A stretch of DNA of 64,000 nucleotides from Arthrobacter subterraneus (GCF_900099735.1 NZ_FNDT01000007.1:62001-126000), one strand, 5' to 3'; shown: positions 9,758 through 18,601, numbered from the stretch's first letter. The notes: generated from the sequence alone by a model not told the origin. Numbers and translations are program-made.

Positions 9758-10564
9758 TCAGGCCGACTTCAGGGCATCGAGCCGTTTCTCAAGGACCTTC
9801 GCGACGCCGTCGTCCTCAAACGCGGGCGCACGGAGGTTTGCAGCCGCGAGGGCGGCCGGGTGACCGGATGACATGGCGTACCCGTAGCCGGCCCAGTCCA
9901 GCATCTGGATGTCATTGGGCATGTCGCCGAAAGCGATGACGTCCGTCTGCTCGATTCCGAGCCCTGCCGCATATCGTGCGAGGGTGACCGCCTTGTTGAT
10001 TCCGGGCACGCTCATTTCCAGGAGCGGGACGCTTGGTGCCGAGTGCGTGGTCGCGACAAGGTGCTCCACGGCGGGAGCCACCCCGTGCAGGAATTCGTCC
10101 GGTGTGATGTCCCGCTCCCGCGCCAGGAACTTGATGACGCCGGAACCGTTGAGGGAGTGCCGCAGCGGGCGCGGCTCGGCAGCTCCGAGCAACTCGACCG
10201 AACCGGGGTCCGCGAAACCCGGTTCGATGAGGAAGCTGCTCACCGTCTCCGCCGCGAACGTCACGGCAGGGTACAGGTCGCGAATGATGTCCTGGGCTTC
10301 AAAGATGCTCTCACCGTCCAGCAAGTGGGATGAAAGCACCTCTTCACGGCCGAGGTCATAGGTCAGCGCTCCGTTGGAGCAGATGACCGTCCCGGTGAAT
10401 CCGAGGTCGCGCAGCGGCTTCAGCCAGCGCGGTGGGCGTCCGGTCACGAACACCACCTCGATGCCGGCGTCCAGGCAGGCCTCGAACGCACGGACCGTCC
10501 GCTCGGAGATCCGGCCATCGTGGCCGACAATCGTGCCGTCCATGTCGCTGGCGACCAAACGCAT
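9758..10564 (-). CDS. Cof-type HAD hydrolase
   Basis: 268-residue HAD phosphatase of the Cof/YbiV group, likely acting on sugar phosphates or similar small phosphates in the cytosol. Motif I is ASDMDGTIVGHDGRI, motif II is VFVTGRPPRW, and motifs III and IV are in NKAVTLARYAAGLGI and VIAFGDMPNDIQMLDWAGYG, so all catalytic elements are present. The ATG at 10564 follows AAGGAG by 7 bases; an upstream TTG at 10570 is less likely. It is first in a pair with the glycerophosphodiesterase. Confidence 0.9.
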   Translation of the reverse strand: MRLVASDMDGTIVGHDGRISERTVRAFEACLDAGIEVVFVTGRPPRWLKPLRDLGFTGTVICSNGALTYDLGREEVLSSHLLDGESIFEAQDIIRDLYPAVTFAAETVSSFLIEPGFADPGSVELLGAAEPRPLRHSLNGSGVIKFLARERDITPDEFLHGVAPAVEHLVATTHSAPSVPLLEMSVPGINKAVTLARYAAGLGIEQTDVIAFGDMPNDIQMLDWAGYGYAMSSGHPAALAAANLRAPAFEDDGVAKVLEKRLDALKSA

Positions 10565-10630
10565 GCGCAAACTCCTTGACTGGTTAGATATCCAGCCTAC
10601 CCAAGCGGGCGGAAGGAGGCGCGCGGAGGA

Positions 10631-10858
10631 TCAGGCCAACGCGTTCTTCTCGCTCCGGGACAGCTCACTCGTGATGCCGCAGTAGGCGCACGTCCTCGAG
10701 TACCGCCGGCTGGTCGTGAAGACGGGAATGAAGAACACGGTGAACTTCGAGGCGCGTTCGTCAATGCGCTGCGAGGCATTCTGGCCGCAGTTGGGACAGA
10801 CGGTCTGCCGGCGGAACAGTTCCTTTACCGCCGTCTTGAAGCCAAACAGGATCAACAT
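10631..10858 (-). CDS. Small zinc-ribbon protein
   Basis: 75 residues with two CxxC knuckles, VCPNCGQNA and TCAYCGITSEL, separated by a hydrophobic strand pair (FTVFFIPVFTTSRRYSRTC). This is the zinc-ribbon domain (zinc_ribbon_15-like) found in small actinobacterial proteins of unknown role. A short hydrophobic N-terminus (MLILFGFKTAVKELF) may sit on the membrane. It lies between the HAD gene and the PEBP gene on the same strand. Confidence 0.85.
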   Translation of the reverse strand: MLILFGFKTAVKELFRRQTVCPNCGQNASQRIDERASKFTVFFIPVFTTSRRYSRTCAYCGITSELSRSEKNALA

Positions 10859-10881
10859 GACATACCTCCGGCTCCGGGGAA

Positions 10882-11409
10882 CTACTGCTCGTAGGTGCCC
10901 ACGATACGCGCGCGGCCGATGCTGTGGGAGAAGAGATTGAAGCCGAGGTAGGCGTTGGACGCTTCTGCGGGGATTTCCAGCTTCTCCACATCCACCGCGT
11001 GGACAGCCACGTGGTAGTGGTGCGGACCGTGGCCGGCCGGGGGTGCTGCGCCCACAAAACCGGGGAAACCGGCGTCGTTCTTCAACTGCACCGCGCCCTC
11101 AGGCAGGCTGGCGCCGTCTTCAGTCCCGGCCCCGGAGGGCAGCGAAGTGGTGTTTACGGGAATGTTGAACACCGCCCAGTGCCAGAACCCGCTCGCGGTG
11201 GGCGCGTCCGGATCATAAACCGTAACTGCAAAGCTTCTGGTTTCCTCCGGGAAGCCGCTCCAGCTCAGCTGCGGCGAGATGTCCTGGCCGCCTGCCCCCA
11301 TGCGCCCCGAGGCGTGCCGGATGTCGAGGGGCTGGTTGTCGGCGATGTCGGAGCTGGTCAGCTCGAAGGACGGAACATCGGGAAGGTCTGCGTAAGGATC
11401 GCGGGTCAT
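10882..11409 (-). CDS. YbhB/YbcL-type phosphatidylethanolamine-binding protein (PEBP)
   Basis: 175-residue PEBP-fold protein. The ligand-pocket motifs are present: [40 protein letters not shown] and the [15 protein letters not shown] segment. Bacterial members are called Raf-kinase-inhibitor-like, but their function is not known. No signal peptide. Its start overlaps the stop of the upstream sugar kinase gene by 4 bases, so the two genes are probably translated together. Confidence 0.92.
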   Translation of the reverse strand: MTRDPYADLPDVPSFELTSSDIADNQPLDIRHASGRMGAGGQDISPQLSWSGFPEETRSFAVTVYDPDAPTASGFWHWAVFNIPVNTTSLPSGAGTEDGASLPEGAVQLKNDAGFPGFVGAAPPAGHGPHHYHVAVHAVDVEKLEIPAEASNAYLGFNLFSHSIGRARIVGTYEQ

Positions 11410-12335
11410 GCGTACACTCCTTGTGTTCTCAGTTCATTTCGGGTTGGCGGGTTGGCGCCTGCGCGGGACACCGTTACCGCCGCGGCGGTTGAGGCGAACG
11501 CCAGGACGCCCTGCATCTGTTCAACGGACAACGCCCGCAACTCATTCCGCCGCTGCCCTCCGTCCAGTTCGCGGTCCACCAGGGCGCTCAGCAGTGCCGC
11601 CATGAAGGAGTCGCCGGCACCAACGGTATCGACCACGCGCGCCGCCGTAGCGGGCACCTCGCACTCACCGCGCTCAACCACGGCCCACGGCCCCTTGGAA
11701 CCCCTGGTCACAACGACGACGGCGGGACCCAGTCCCAGCCACCGGCGCGCGGACTCGCGGTGATCCTGTCCCGGATACAGCCACTCAAGGTCTTCATCCG
11801 ATGCCTTGACCACATCTGACAGTGCGACGAACTTTTCCGCCTGCTCCCGTGCATAGTCGACGTCCTGGATGATGGTCGGCCGGCAGTTCGGGTCATAGGA
11901 GACGGTGGCGGCCGGGCGTACAGAACGGATCGCAGCGAGTACGTCCTGTGCTCCCGGTGCCAGCATCGAGGCGATGGAACCCGTGTGCACCAGGGTGGAT
12001 CCGTTGAACAGCTCAGCGCGTGAGGCAAGGTCCGGGAGATCCCAGGCGAGCTGGAACGTGTAGTGGGCTCCGCCCACGGGGTCGAGCCGCGCGGATGCCA
12101 CGCTCGTGGGATGTGCGTCCGGCGGCACCGGGGCCAGGACGGCGTTATCGGAAAGGTGCTGGTGGATCCGGCGCCCGTATTCGTCGTCGCCGAACCGCCC
12201 GAGGAACTGCGTCGGGTGTCCGAGCCGGGCGAGGCCAACTGCCACGTTAAGCGGGCTGCCGCCGACGTGGGCGCGCAGTGGCGCGGTATCGCTGAGAACT
12301 TCGTCGATAAGGGCTTCGCCGATTACTGTGAGCAC
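11406..12335 (-). CDS. PfkB-family carbohydrate kinase (fructokinase-like)
   Basis: 309-residue ribokinase-fold enzyme that phosphorylates a sugar with ATP. N-terminal substrate motif [26 protein letters not shown], and the C-terminal anion hole and catalytic base [14 protein letters not shown] are intact. Fructose is the usual substrate of close relatives; this is not proven here. The GTG start is probably leaderless: TAGGTT (12342-12347) would be a -10 box ending 6 bases before it. The PEBP gene follows with a 4-base overlap. Confidence 0.9.
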   Translation of the reverse strand: MLTVIGEALIDEVLSDTAPLRAHVGGSPLNVAVGLARLGHPTQFLGRFGDDEYGRRIHQHLSDNAVLAPVPPDAHPTSVASARLDPVGGAHYTFQLAWDLPDLASRAELFNGSTLVHTGSIASMLAPGAQDVLAAIRSVRPAATVSYDPNCRPTIIQDVDYAREQAEKFVALSDVVKASDEDLEWLYPGQDHRESARRWLGLGPAVVVVTRGSKGPWAVVERGECEVPATAARVVDTVGAGDSFMAALLSALVDRELDGGQRRNELRALSVEQMQGVLAFASTAAAVTVSRAGANPPTRNELRTQGVYA

Positions 12336-12380
12336 TGTCTCAACCTAGCATTCTGCTGCCTGCCGGGCCCGTTGACGACG

Positions 12381-12815
12381 TTATCGGAAGCGGCGGATGC
12401 TGTAGACCAGCAGCACGAGGGCGATGATCGCGGAGAGCACCATGCTCACCCCGGTCCCGAATCCGCCGAACAGCCACCACTTGTCCTCGAGCGGCCACCA
12501 GCCGGGCGTCGGCGGCTGAATCATCCAGAGAATCCCGAGCGCCATAATCCAGAAGGCGCCCAGCGCGCTCACGGCTATTCGCGGCCAGGTCTTCACTCCG
12601 ACTTTGGCTGCACGGTACGCCTGCCGCTTGATGGGGTGCAGTTTACGTTCGGCCCACTCGTACTGCTGTGACAGGACGGCCAGGCCGCCGACCACCATCA
12701 GCAGCCCCGGTCCGGGGAGCACCAGCGCCGCAATACCGAGCACCACAAGGGTCCAGCCGAGGATTTCCAGGCCGGTGCGGTGGGCAGCCCGGTGGAGCCG
12801 GGATCGTGCGCTCAT
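12381..12815 (-). CDS. PGPGW-type transmembrane protein (TIGR02611 family)
   Basis: 144-residue membrane protein with three or four hydrophobic segments. The family motif VLPGPGLLMVVGGLAVLS lies in the N-terminal half, followed by a cytoplasmic basic stretch (WAERKLHPIKRQAYRAAK) and two more helices. TIGR02611 proteins are small actinobacterial membrane proteins of unknown role. I chose the ATG at 12815 (MSARSRLHRAAHRTGLE), the usual family start, over one at 12833. Confidence 0.85.
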   Translation of the reverse strand: MSARSRLHRAAHRTGLEILGWTLVVLGIAALVLPGPGLLMVVGGLAVLSQQYEWAERKLHPIKRQAYRAAKVGVKTWPRIAVSALGAFWIMALGILWMIQPPTPGWWPLEDKWWLFGGFGTGVSMVLSAIIALVLLVYSIRRFR

Positions 12816-12859
12816 TGGTGCAGGATCCCACACTTCCCTGAATGCTCCCTAAACACGGG

Positions 12860-13744
12860 TCAAATCAGGCTTTCGATGGCGGCGACAACCTGGGCCCACG
12901 CATCCGTCCCGGGAGTAATCACGGCGAAGTGGTCTCCGGGGACCTGCACAAGCTCCGTCTGGGCGCCCCCTGCCCGGGCAGCGTCAACATAGGACTGCGA
13001 CTGGCTCAGCGGCACGGTGGTGTCCTCCCGGCCGTGAACCGCGATCACCGGCACAGCAAGCGGGATGACCGTCATGGGATCCGCGAACCGGTACTTCTCT
13101 CCATACGCGCCACCGAGAAAGTCCCGGATCGCTCCGTTCCCAAGGCTCTCCGCATGCGCCCGTTCCAGGTTCAGGACCCCGGCCTGACTGACGACGCCGG
13201 TCACCGGCACTGCGGGCCGGCCCCCTCCCGGCGCGTCCTCCGGAAGCAGTGAGCGTCCGGCCGCCCAGACCGCCAGGTGCCCGCCGGCGGAGTGGCCAAG
13301 CGCCGTCGTCGTACTGATGTCGAATCCGTGTTCCGTCGCCGCGGAGGCGAGCAGGTCGATGCCGGCAGCGACATCGTCGAGCGTCTCGGGAAAGCCGCCG
13401 CCGTTGCCGACGCGCCGGTACTCGAGGTTCCAGCAGGCGAAGCCGCGGGAGATCAGATCTTCGGCGAGAGGGGCGCCGAGGTCGAGGGTGTACCGGCTGC
13501 GCCAGAACCCGCCGTGAATAAGAACGACGACGGCCCGCGGCTCCCCCGCCGGCAGATACAGGTCGGCAAACTGGCTCGGGTCACTGCCGTAGGTGTAGCG
13601 CTGGGGTGCCATGGCTTCCTTGCTGTCGGCGAAACTCGGTGACCCCTCCCCGGGGCTCCTCCGGTTACCGGCACTGCAGCTCACGAGTCCGGCAGCACCC
13701 AGCAGTGCCCCGCTGAGAACTGCGCGGCGCGGAAGGCAGGTCAC
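12860..13744 (-). CDS. Alpha/beta-hydrolase lipoprotein (esterase, kynurenine-formamidase-like)
   Basis: 294-residue serine hydrolase exported as a lipoprotein. The N-terminus combines a twin arginine (PRRAVLSGALLGAAG) with a lipobox LVSC. The oxyanion motif is LIHGGFWR, the nucleophile elbow is GHSAGG, and the catalytic Asp and His are in VIAVHGREDTTVP and VPGDHFAVI. HGGFW and the insert pattern resemble formamidases and carboxylesterases. A longer frame runs to 14200 but that part is antisense to the RelA-like gene. The GTG at 13744 is likely leaderless, with TACGCT 7 bases upstream. Confidence 0.87.
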   Translation of the reverse strand: MTCLPRRAVLSGALLGAAGLVSCSAGNRRSPGEGSPSFADSKEAMAPQRYTYGSDPSQFADLYLPAGEPRAVVVLIHGGFWRSRYTLDLGAPLAEDLISRGFACWNLEYRRVGNGGGFPETLDDVAAGIDLLASAATEHGFDISTTTALGHSAGGHLAVWAAGRSLLPEDAPGGGRPAVPVTGVVSQAGVLNLERAHAESLGNGAIRDFLGGAYGEKYRFADPMTVIPLAVPVIAVHGREDTTVPLSQSQSYVDAARAGGAQTELVQVPGDHFAVITPGTDAWAQVVAAIESLI

Positions 13745-13790
13745 CTTCGACAGCGTAGCCGGTGGGGGTGGCGGGTGTTTAGATGGGTGG

Positions 13791-14876
13791 GTGAGTGCAT
13801 GGGATGAGTTGGACGAGCGGCTGCGGCCCGCCGTCGAAGAGAGCGTCCGCGAATATGAGCGTGTGCGGCCTGCACTCGAGGCCGTCACTGCCAACGCGCG
13901 GGAGCGGCTCGAGGCCATCTTCACGGGCACGGAACTGCGGCCTCTGTTCGTTACAGCCCGGACCAAGACTCTCGAGTCTTTCCGCGATAAGGCGTCACGG
14001 ATGCTGGTGGACGGTGACGGTCCACCCAGCCTGGTGTTCCCGGATCCGCTGCGCAACCTGACGGATCTGGTGGGGGTCCGCGTAATCACCACGCTCCCCC
14101 ATGAGGTGGACATCGCAGCAAACCTCATCAAGCGGCAGCGGCATGAGTTCGATTGCCGCGGGGACCGCGAGAAAGACATCGGCTCCATTGAATCGGGCAC
14201 CTATGGCTATTCCAGCCGGCACCTGATCCTGCGCACTATCCAGAACGACGCCGTCCGCGCCTACCAGCAGCTGCTTGGCTCCGATTCCGGAAGCTACCTG
14301 TTCGAGACACAGATCCGCACTGTCCTGGCCCACGCATGGTCGGAGATTGAGCACGACATCCGGTTCAAGTCCTTCAACCCGAAGGCGTGGAGCCCCTACT
14401 TCGACCGCCAGTTCACCGCCACGGCAGCCATGCTGGAGAGCGTCGAGTCAACCTTCGCGGATCTGCACTCCCGCTACCAGAAGGTCACGGGGTTCTGGGA
14501 TCCGGAGGGCGAGGGCGGCGTCGAACTCACCCCCGACCGCATCCGTGAGGTGTGGCAGACCCTGTTGCCGCACGTGGACCGCAAGTCCGACGACGACTGG
14601 CGGTGGGCCGCGGAGCTGCTGGCTGCGCACGGACTGATCACGACGACGGCCCTCGCCTCGCTGCTGCAGGCGGACACCATCACCTCGGTCCGGAAGGCGC
14701 TCGATCATCGGTACTCGCCGGGGCCGGACCGTCTCCTCGACGACGTGCTGCTGTGGAACTACGGAGAGCGGCACATCGAGCTCACGGCTGATCCCTCGTC
14801 GGAATCCGGGGCGTCACGCCGCGACAGCCTGGTGCGGCGGTTCCGCCAGATCAGGACGTTCCGGTCGCGGAGCTGA
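13791..14876 (+). CDS. RelA/SpoT-domain nucleotide synthetase with C-terminal extension
   Basis: 361-residue protein with a (p)ppGpp-synthetase-type domain in residues about 45-215. The substrate-binding ARTKTLESFRDKASR, the Mg-binding DLVGVRV (residues 92-98), YSSRH (140-144) and FETQIRT (171-177) are all present, so it is probably catalytic. No HD hydrolase, TGS or ACT domain follows. The last 130 residues are a separate domain I do not recognise. It could be a small alarmone synthetase or a related toxic synthetase. Start is GTG at 13791, in a 46-bp divergent promoter region. A diverged copy of its last 75 codons lies at 18602-18829. Confidence 0.85.
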   Translation: MSAWDELDERLRPAVEESVREYERVRPALEAVTANARERLEAIFTGTELRPLFVTARTKTLESFRDKASRMLVDGDGPPSLVFPDPLRNLTDLVGVRVITTLPHEVDIAANLIKRQRHEFDCRGDREKDIGSIESGTYGYSSRHLILRTIQNDAVRAYQQLLGSDSGSYLFETQIRTVLAHAWSEIEHDIRFKSFNPKAWSPYFDRQFTATAAMLESVESTFADLHSRYQKVTGFWDPEGEGGVELTPDRIREVWQTLLPHVDRKSDDDWRWAAELLAAHGLITTTALASLLQADTITSVRKALDHRYSPGPDRLLDDVLLWNYGERHIELTADPSSESGASRRDSLVRRFRQIRTFRSRS

Positions 14877-15022
14877 CCGCACCTTCCGGCCTTGGCCCAA
14901 GGGTTTCCCCTGCGCATTCGCCTCGTTACTCCCTGTACACGTCTCATTCACCGTACTCAGGAAGGCTTGGGGCTGCACCCATGTGCGCTAACGGACCCCC
15001 AATGCTTTCAAGGATTCACACA

Positions 15023-16924
15023 ATGAACAAGGCTTTCCCTGCCTTTCTTGCCGCGGCCGTACTGGCAACGCCGGCAATCGTGTTCCCGGTCGCCGGCGAC
15101 TCTCCGTCCAGCCGGGCCAGCGCTGCCGAGACACCGGGCCAGGACGGTTTCCGGGTTCTGCCGTACCTGCAGAACCCCAAAAGCGACGCGATGACAATCA
15201 ACTGGATCAGCAGCTCTGAGACCCCGGGAAAGCTGACGCTCACCGGCCCGGGGATCGGCAACGGCAAGGGCAAGGGTGCGGGTAACGTCCGTACCCTCAC
15301 GTCCACTCCCGAGTACCAGCCGCTCCTCGACTACACCGACAAGGAAAAGTCGCAGGTGATCCGCGGCCTCGATCAGGGCTCCTGGCTGATTCAGGGCAGC
15401 AACTTCAAGCACTCCCTCACCGTTGAAGGACTCAAGCCCGGCAAGGAGTACACCTACACGGTTGAGCAGGACGGGCAGCGGCACGAGTCCACCTTCACCA
15501 CGGCACCGGACCAGAATTCCTGGGACCACGTCCGCATCGTTGCGTTCTCGGATTCGGAGACCGAACCGCAGGGCCGCACCGAACATCGGGAATGGGAGCT
15601 CAGCCCGGTCAACGGCTATGCGGAGGGCTCGGAGAAGAGGCCGGGCGCCGGTTCCGTCTTCGCGGAGAAGTTCGGCAGCACCACCCGCTACGGGGAGTTC
15701 ACGCTCCAGTATCCCATGAACCAGGACACCGCAATGAAGCAGAACATGGCAACCATCGAGGAGTCCGACCCGGATCTGATGATGATCGCCGGAGACCTCG
15801 TCCAGGGTGCCGGGTATCAGCCCGCCTGGGACGAATTCTTCGGTTACGTTGCCGGGCAGCACGGCGAACTCGCCTCGAGCGTCCCGCTGATCACGGCGCT
15901 GGGAAACTGGGAGACCTACGCCGCCATCAACGGCGGCTACGGGACGGCAGCGGACCGCTCCCCCGCCGTGATCTCGCGGAACAAGTACCTCGCCTACTTC
16001 GACAACGACGGCGATCCTGCCAATCCGCAGTACAAAGGCTCGTACTACCGGACCGATCACGGACCGGTCACGGTTCTGACCCTCGACTCAACCAACGGCG
16101 TCCCGGATGAGGACACCCGCACCGGCACCCTCTCCAACCCGGTCTTCTCCGGCGACGACAGCAACCTGACCGCAGAGAACCTGTCCACCGACACGCAGGG
16201 CGAGTTCACCGCTGCGGACTACGACAGCGCCTTCACCAAGGTCTTCCCCGGAACCGGCACCGGCGATTCGGATCTGCCGAACATGAACCCCGGGTCTGCG
16301 CAGTGGGAATGGGCACAGAAGCAGCTCGCCGATGCCCGGGCGGAAGGCCGGATTGTCCTCGTACAGTTCCACCACGCGGCGTACTCGAACGGGGTTCACG
16401 GCACTCCCCCGAATCACGAATTCGCGGACAACCAATCCGGAACGGCCATGCGCGCGTACTCACCCATGTTCGAGAAGTATGGGGTTGCCGCGGTGATCGC
16501 AGGCCATGACGAGATGTTCGAGCGCTCCTTCGTCGACGAGGACGGCGACGGCGCCGGATTCCACTCCTACGACGTCGGCGTTGCCGCGGACGGCCTGCGC
16601 GGCGAACAGCTGGTAGAAAACGCCGAGGGCGCCTTTGAACCGCTGCGGTTCAACACCCGTTCCCAGTGGAGTGCGGCTGCGGATCAGCCGGAGCTGTGGG
16701 AAACCGGTAGCAACGGCAAGCCGCAGCTTATTGACGGCGGGCTGCACTACGGACACCTGCAGATCGATGTCAACCGGAAGGGCGCGGGAGCGGAAATCAC
16801 CCTCAGTCCGGTCTACGTCTTCCCGGTGCTGGATGAGGACTACAACCTGGTCAAGACCGAGCGCCGGGTCTACGACGACGTCGTGACCCTGCAGGTTGAT
16901 GCAGACGGCACCGTAGCGGGCTGA
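15023..16924 (+). CDS. Secreted metallophosphoesterase with purple-acid-phosphatase-like layout
   Basis: 633-residue exported protein. A Sec signal (AFPAFLAAAVLATPAIVFPVAG, cleavage near ASAAET) is followed by a fibronectin-III-like N-terminal domain (residues ~45-160) and a calcineurin-type phosphoesterase domain. Motifs in order are FSDSE, IAGDLVQGAGY, GNWE, QFHHAAYS and GHDEMFER. Canonical enzymes have GNH(D/E) and GHxH, so two histidine ligands are replaced while the Asn, Asp and other His ligands remain. The ATG at 15023 has AAGGA upstream. It may release phosphate outside the cell. A perfect terminator follows. Specificity is unknown. Confidence 0.85.
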   Translation: MNKAFPAFLAAAVLATPAIVFPVAGDSPSSRASAAETPGQDGFRVLPYLQNPKSDAMTINWISSSETPGKLTLTGPGIGNGKGKGAGNVRTLTSTPEYQPLLDYTDKEKSQVIRGLDQGSWLIQGSNFKHSLTVEGLKPGKEYTYTVEQDGQRHESTFTTAPDQNSWDHVRIVAFSDSETEPQGRTEHREWELSPVNGYAEGSEKRPGAGSVFAEKFGSTTRYGEFTLQYPMNQDTAMKQNMATIEESDPDLMMIAGDLVQGAGYQPAWDEFFGYVAGQHGELASSVPLITALGNWETYAAINGGYGTAADRSPAVISRNKYLAYFDNDGDPANPQYKGSYYRTDHGPVTVLTLDSTNGVPDEDTRTGTLSNPVFSGDDSNLTAENLSTDTQGEFTAADYDSAFTKVFPGTGTGDSDLPNMNPGSAQWEWAQKQLADARAEGRIVLVQFHHAAYSNGVHGTPPNHEFADNQSGTAMRAYSPMFEKYGVAAVIAGHDEMFERSFVDEDGDGAGFHSYDVGVAADGLRGEQLVENAEGAFEPLRFNTRSQWSAAADQPELWETGSNGKPQLIDGGLHYGHLQIDVNRKGAGAEITLSPVYVFPVLDEDYNLVKTERRVYDDVVTLQVDADGTVAG

Positions 16925-16945
16925 CCGACCATCCACCTCGTTGCC

Positions 16946-16988
16946 GGAAGCAGGACCGCCCCTTCAGGTGGCGGTCCTGCTTCCTTTA
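16946..16988 (+). terminator. Terminator after the metallophosphoesterase gene
   Basis: Perfect 15-bp stem (16946-16960 with 16970-16984), 9-base loop, followed by TTTA. The T-run is short but the stem is strong, 21 bp after the stop codon. Confidence 0.8.
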
Positions 16989-17008
16989 TGGGCCGGAGAA
17001 TCACCCCG

Positions 17009-17132
17009 TTACAGCTTGTCCAGCAGGGCCGGGACATCGGCAACGCTGTCGAGGATGTGGTGATGCGGGTGGGCTTCCAGCTCGGAGCGGGTGAGCTTGC
17101 CTGTCAGCACACCGACGGTGACCACTCCGGCG
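17009..17132 (-). pseudogene. C-terminal remnant of a PhnX-like HAD hydrolase gene
   Basis: Encodes about 40 residues (AGVVTVGVLTGKLTRSELEAHPHHHILDSVADVPALLDKL, split here for length: ends VADVPALLDKL) that match the C-terminus of the intact HAD gene at 18804-19529 at most positions. Homology stops abruptly near 17132, after which the sequence is unrelated and leads into an IS-end-like repeat. The N-terminal motifs are absent, so it cannot be functional. The remnant keeps a normal stop after DKL, whereas the intact copy runs on for 18 more residues. Confidence 0.8.
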
Positions 17133-17217
17133 TCAGGATTGATGCGATTCGACACCGTCATCAAACCCCGGGGAGAGGCCCCGCACCGCTTAACACGCGG
17201 CAGGAACAGTTGAGGAA

Positions 17218-17307
17218 GTGGGCAGATCTCATGGCCACCGGTGGGCAGTTCCACTGGCAGTCAGTGGGCACTTTCGTGGCCGCCTATGGGCAGTTTTCAT
17301 GGCCGCT
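17218..17307. mobile_element. Probable IS21-family end remnant (four 22-23-bp direct repeats)
   Basis: Four imperfect repeats of the type GTGGGCAGNTTNCATGGCC start at 17218, 17241, 17264 and 17286, spaced 23, 23 and 22 bp. Multiple short repeats inside the ends are characteristic of IS21-type elements. No istA or istB gene remains and the other end is not seen. The repeats begin about 85 bp beyond the point where the HAD remnant breaks off, consistent with an old insertion or deletion at this site. Confidence 0.55.
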
Positions 17308-17394
17308 AACAGCTGGGACAGACCACTAGCTGGAAGCTCCTCATCCTGCAGCGAACGACCCAGTGCACGCGGTCTACGACACTGCCGGTGAAAG

Positions 17395-17416
17395 GTTCAT
17401 TCTTCGTTCACTCAAT
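17395..17416 (+). promoter_or_regulatory. PHO box upstream of the hexapeptide acetyltransferase
   Basis: Two adjacent 11-bp direct repeats, GTTCATTCTTC and GTTCACTCAAT, match the actinobacterial PhoP-binding pattern (GTTCA at 11-bp period). They lie 40 bp upstream of the start codon, just before the predicted -10 box, so phosphate-starvation activation is likely. Confidence 0.7.
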
Positions 17417-17455
17417 GCAGTCGGTCTGGTTTCACAGCAACTCTAGGCTTCAACC

Positions 17456-18133
17456 ATGGAAAAGGTGCGGGTGATGGCGGCGGGCGATGCCGTGGGTCTC
17501 GAAGCTGCTGCCTCGCCGGGCGCCCACCTGCCGGAGGCGGGGACCGTGTATGAGGGGTCCACCGTGGTCGACAGCGTGCTTGGCCGGTACACGGAGGTTG
17601 GGCAGGGTTCGCGCCTGGCCGACGTCGACTTTGGCGACTACAGCTACTGCGACCGGTACTGCGACTTCGCGAACACGACCGTTGGACGGTTCTCCAACAT
17701 CGCCAGCTTCGTCCGGATCGGGGCGACCGACCACCCGCTTGACCGTGCGAGCCTGCACCATTTCATGTACCGGTCCGCGAAGTACTGGCCCGACGCAGCG
17801 GACGATGCCGGCTGGTTCGCGGAGCGCCGCTCCCGCCGGACGACGATCGGGCACGACACATGGATCGGCCACGGCGCTCAGGTGAAGCCCGACGTGGCCG
17901 TCAGCAACGGCGCGGTTATCGCTTCGGGCGCGATCGTCACGAAGGAGGTGCCACCGTACGCAATCGTCGCGGGCGTGCCAGCCCGTGTGATCCGGTTCAG
18001 GCAGCCACCCGAAATCGTCGAGCGGCTCGAACGGCTCGCCTGGTGGGACTGGGACCACGACATGCTGCGTGACCGGCTCGACCACTTCCGATCGCTCAGT
18101 ATCGTCGCATTCCTGGACCGGTACGAGCCGTGA
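17456..18133 (+). CDS. Hexapeptide-repeat acetyltransferase, phosphonate-associated type
   Basis: 225-residue left-handed beta-helix acyltransferase. Imperfect hexapeptides run through VYEGSTVVDSVLGRYTEVG and DVDFGDYSYCDRYCDFANTTVGRFSNIAS, followed by TTIGHDTWIGHGAQVKPDVAVSNGAVIASGAIV. The last coil and PPYAIVAGVPARVIRFR are typical of the xenobiotic/CatB branch. Relatives (TIGR03308-type) occur in C-P lyase clusters, where they may acetylate aminophosphonates; the neighbouring phn genes support that. The ATG at 17456 is probably leaderless (TAGGCT at 17444-17449). A PHO box lies upstream. Confidence 0.85.
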   Translation: MEKVRVMAAGDAVGLEAAASPGAHLPEAGTVYEGSTVVDSVLGRYTEVGQGSRLADVDFGDYSYCDRYCDFANTTVGRFSNIASFVRIGATDHPLDRASLHHFMYRSAKYWPDAADDAGWFAERRSRRTTIGHDTWIGHGAQVKPDVAVSNGAVIASGAIVTKEVPPYAIVAGVPARVIRFRQPPEIVERLERLAWWDWDHDMLRDRLDHFRSLSIVAFLDRYEP

Positions 18134-18601
18134 GCACTCCCTCGCGGACCTAACCCGAGCATGTCGCTGGCAAAGTCGAGCTCCGCAGTTGTGTGCGGTA
18201 ACCATCGAGGCGCGGACGGGGAGCCGTGCTGCCTGAGCGGTTGGAGTCAGCGTAGGGTCCAGTACTGGTTGCCGGTCCGCATCGACGTACGGCGGTGGGA
18301 TGAACCAGGGGAGCCGGTCCTTGATCTGCGTCATCGGATTGACATGACCGAAATGCACGCCCGCAACCCCACGGCACGCACGACCGCCTGAGCCGAGAAC
18401 AGCAGCTCATCCATCTGTGGACGGCTTTGAGTTTAATCCTTCGGGCTCCACCCGTCCACAGGTGCATGGCCTGCAACGTTTCTGGAGCTGCTAAAGTGCT
18501 CCGGGCGGCCGGTTAACGTCTAATTTTGGTTCACACAAACGCAGTTCTTATAGACCTTGTTGGTAGCGCTCCTGGACATCATTGTGCGCGGGGTCGGGGC
18601 A
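18134..18601. other. Intergenic stretch with a spaced inverted repeat
   Basis: 468 bp between the acetyltransferase and the RelA-like remnant without a credible gene. It holds an inverted repeat of 13 bp with one mismatch (CATCTGTGGACGG at 18412-18424 and its partner at 18452-18464). The arms are 27 bp apart. It may be a terminator-like or insertion-related structure; no transposase fragment was recognised. Confidence 0.5.

Noticed and set aside
13745-14200. N-terminal extension of the alpha/beta hydrolase frame to 14200
   Set aside because: It is antisense to the RelA-like synthetase and has no ribosome site; the hydrolase signal peptide starts at 13744.
14930-14965. PHO box upstream of the metallophosphoesterase
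   Set aside because: Only one half (ATTCACC) is good; the other repeat is too degenerate to claim.
16988-17329. 113-codon open frame over the HAD remnant and IS end
   Set aside because: It runs antisense through the remnant and the repeats; no homology or ribosome site.
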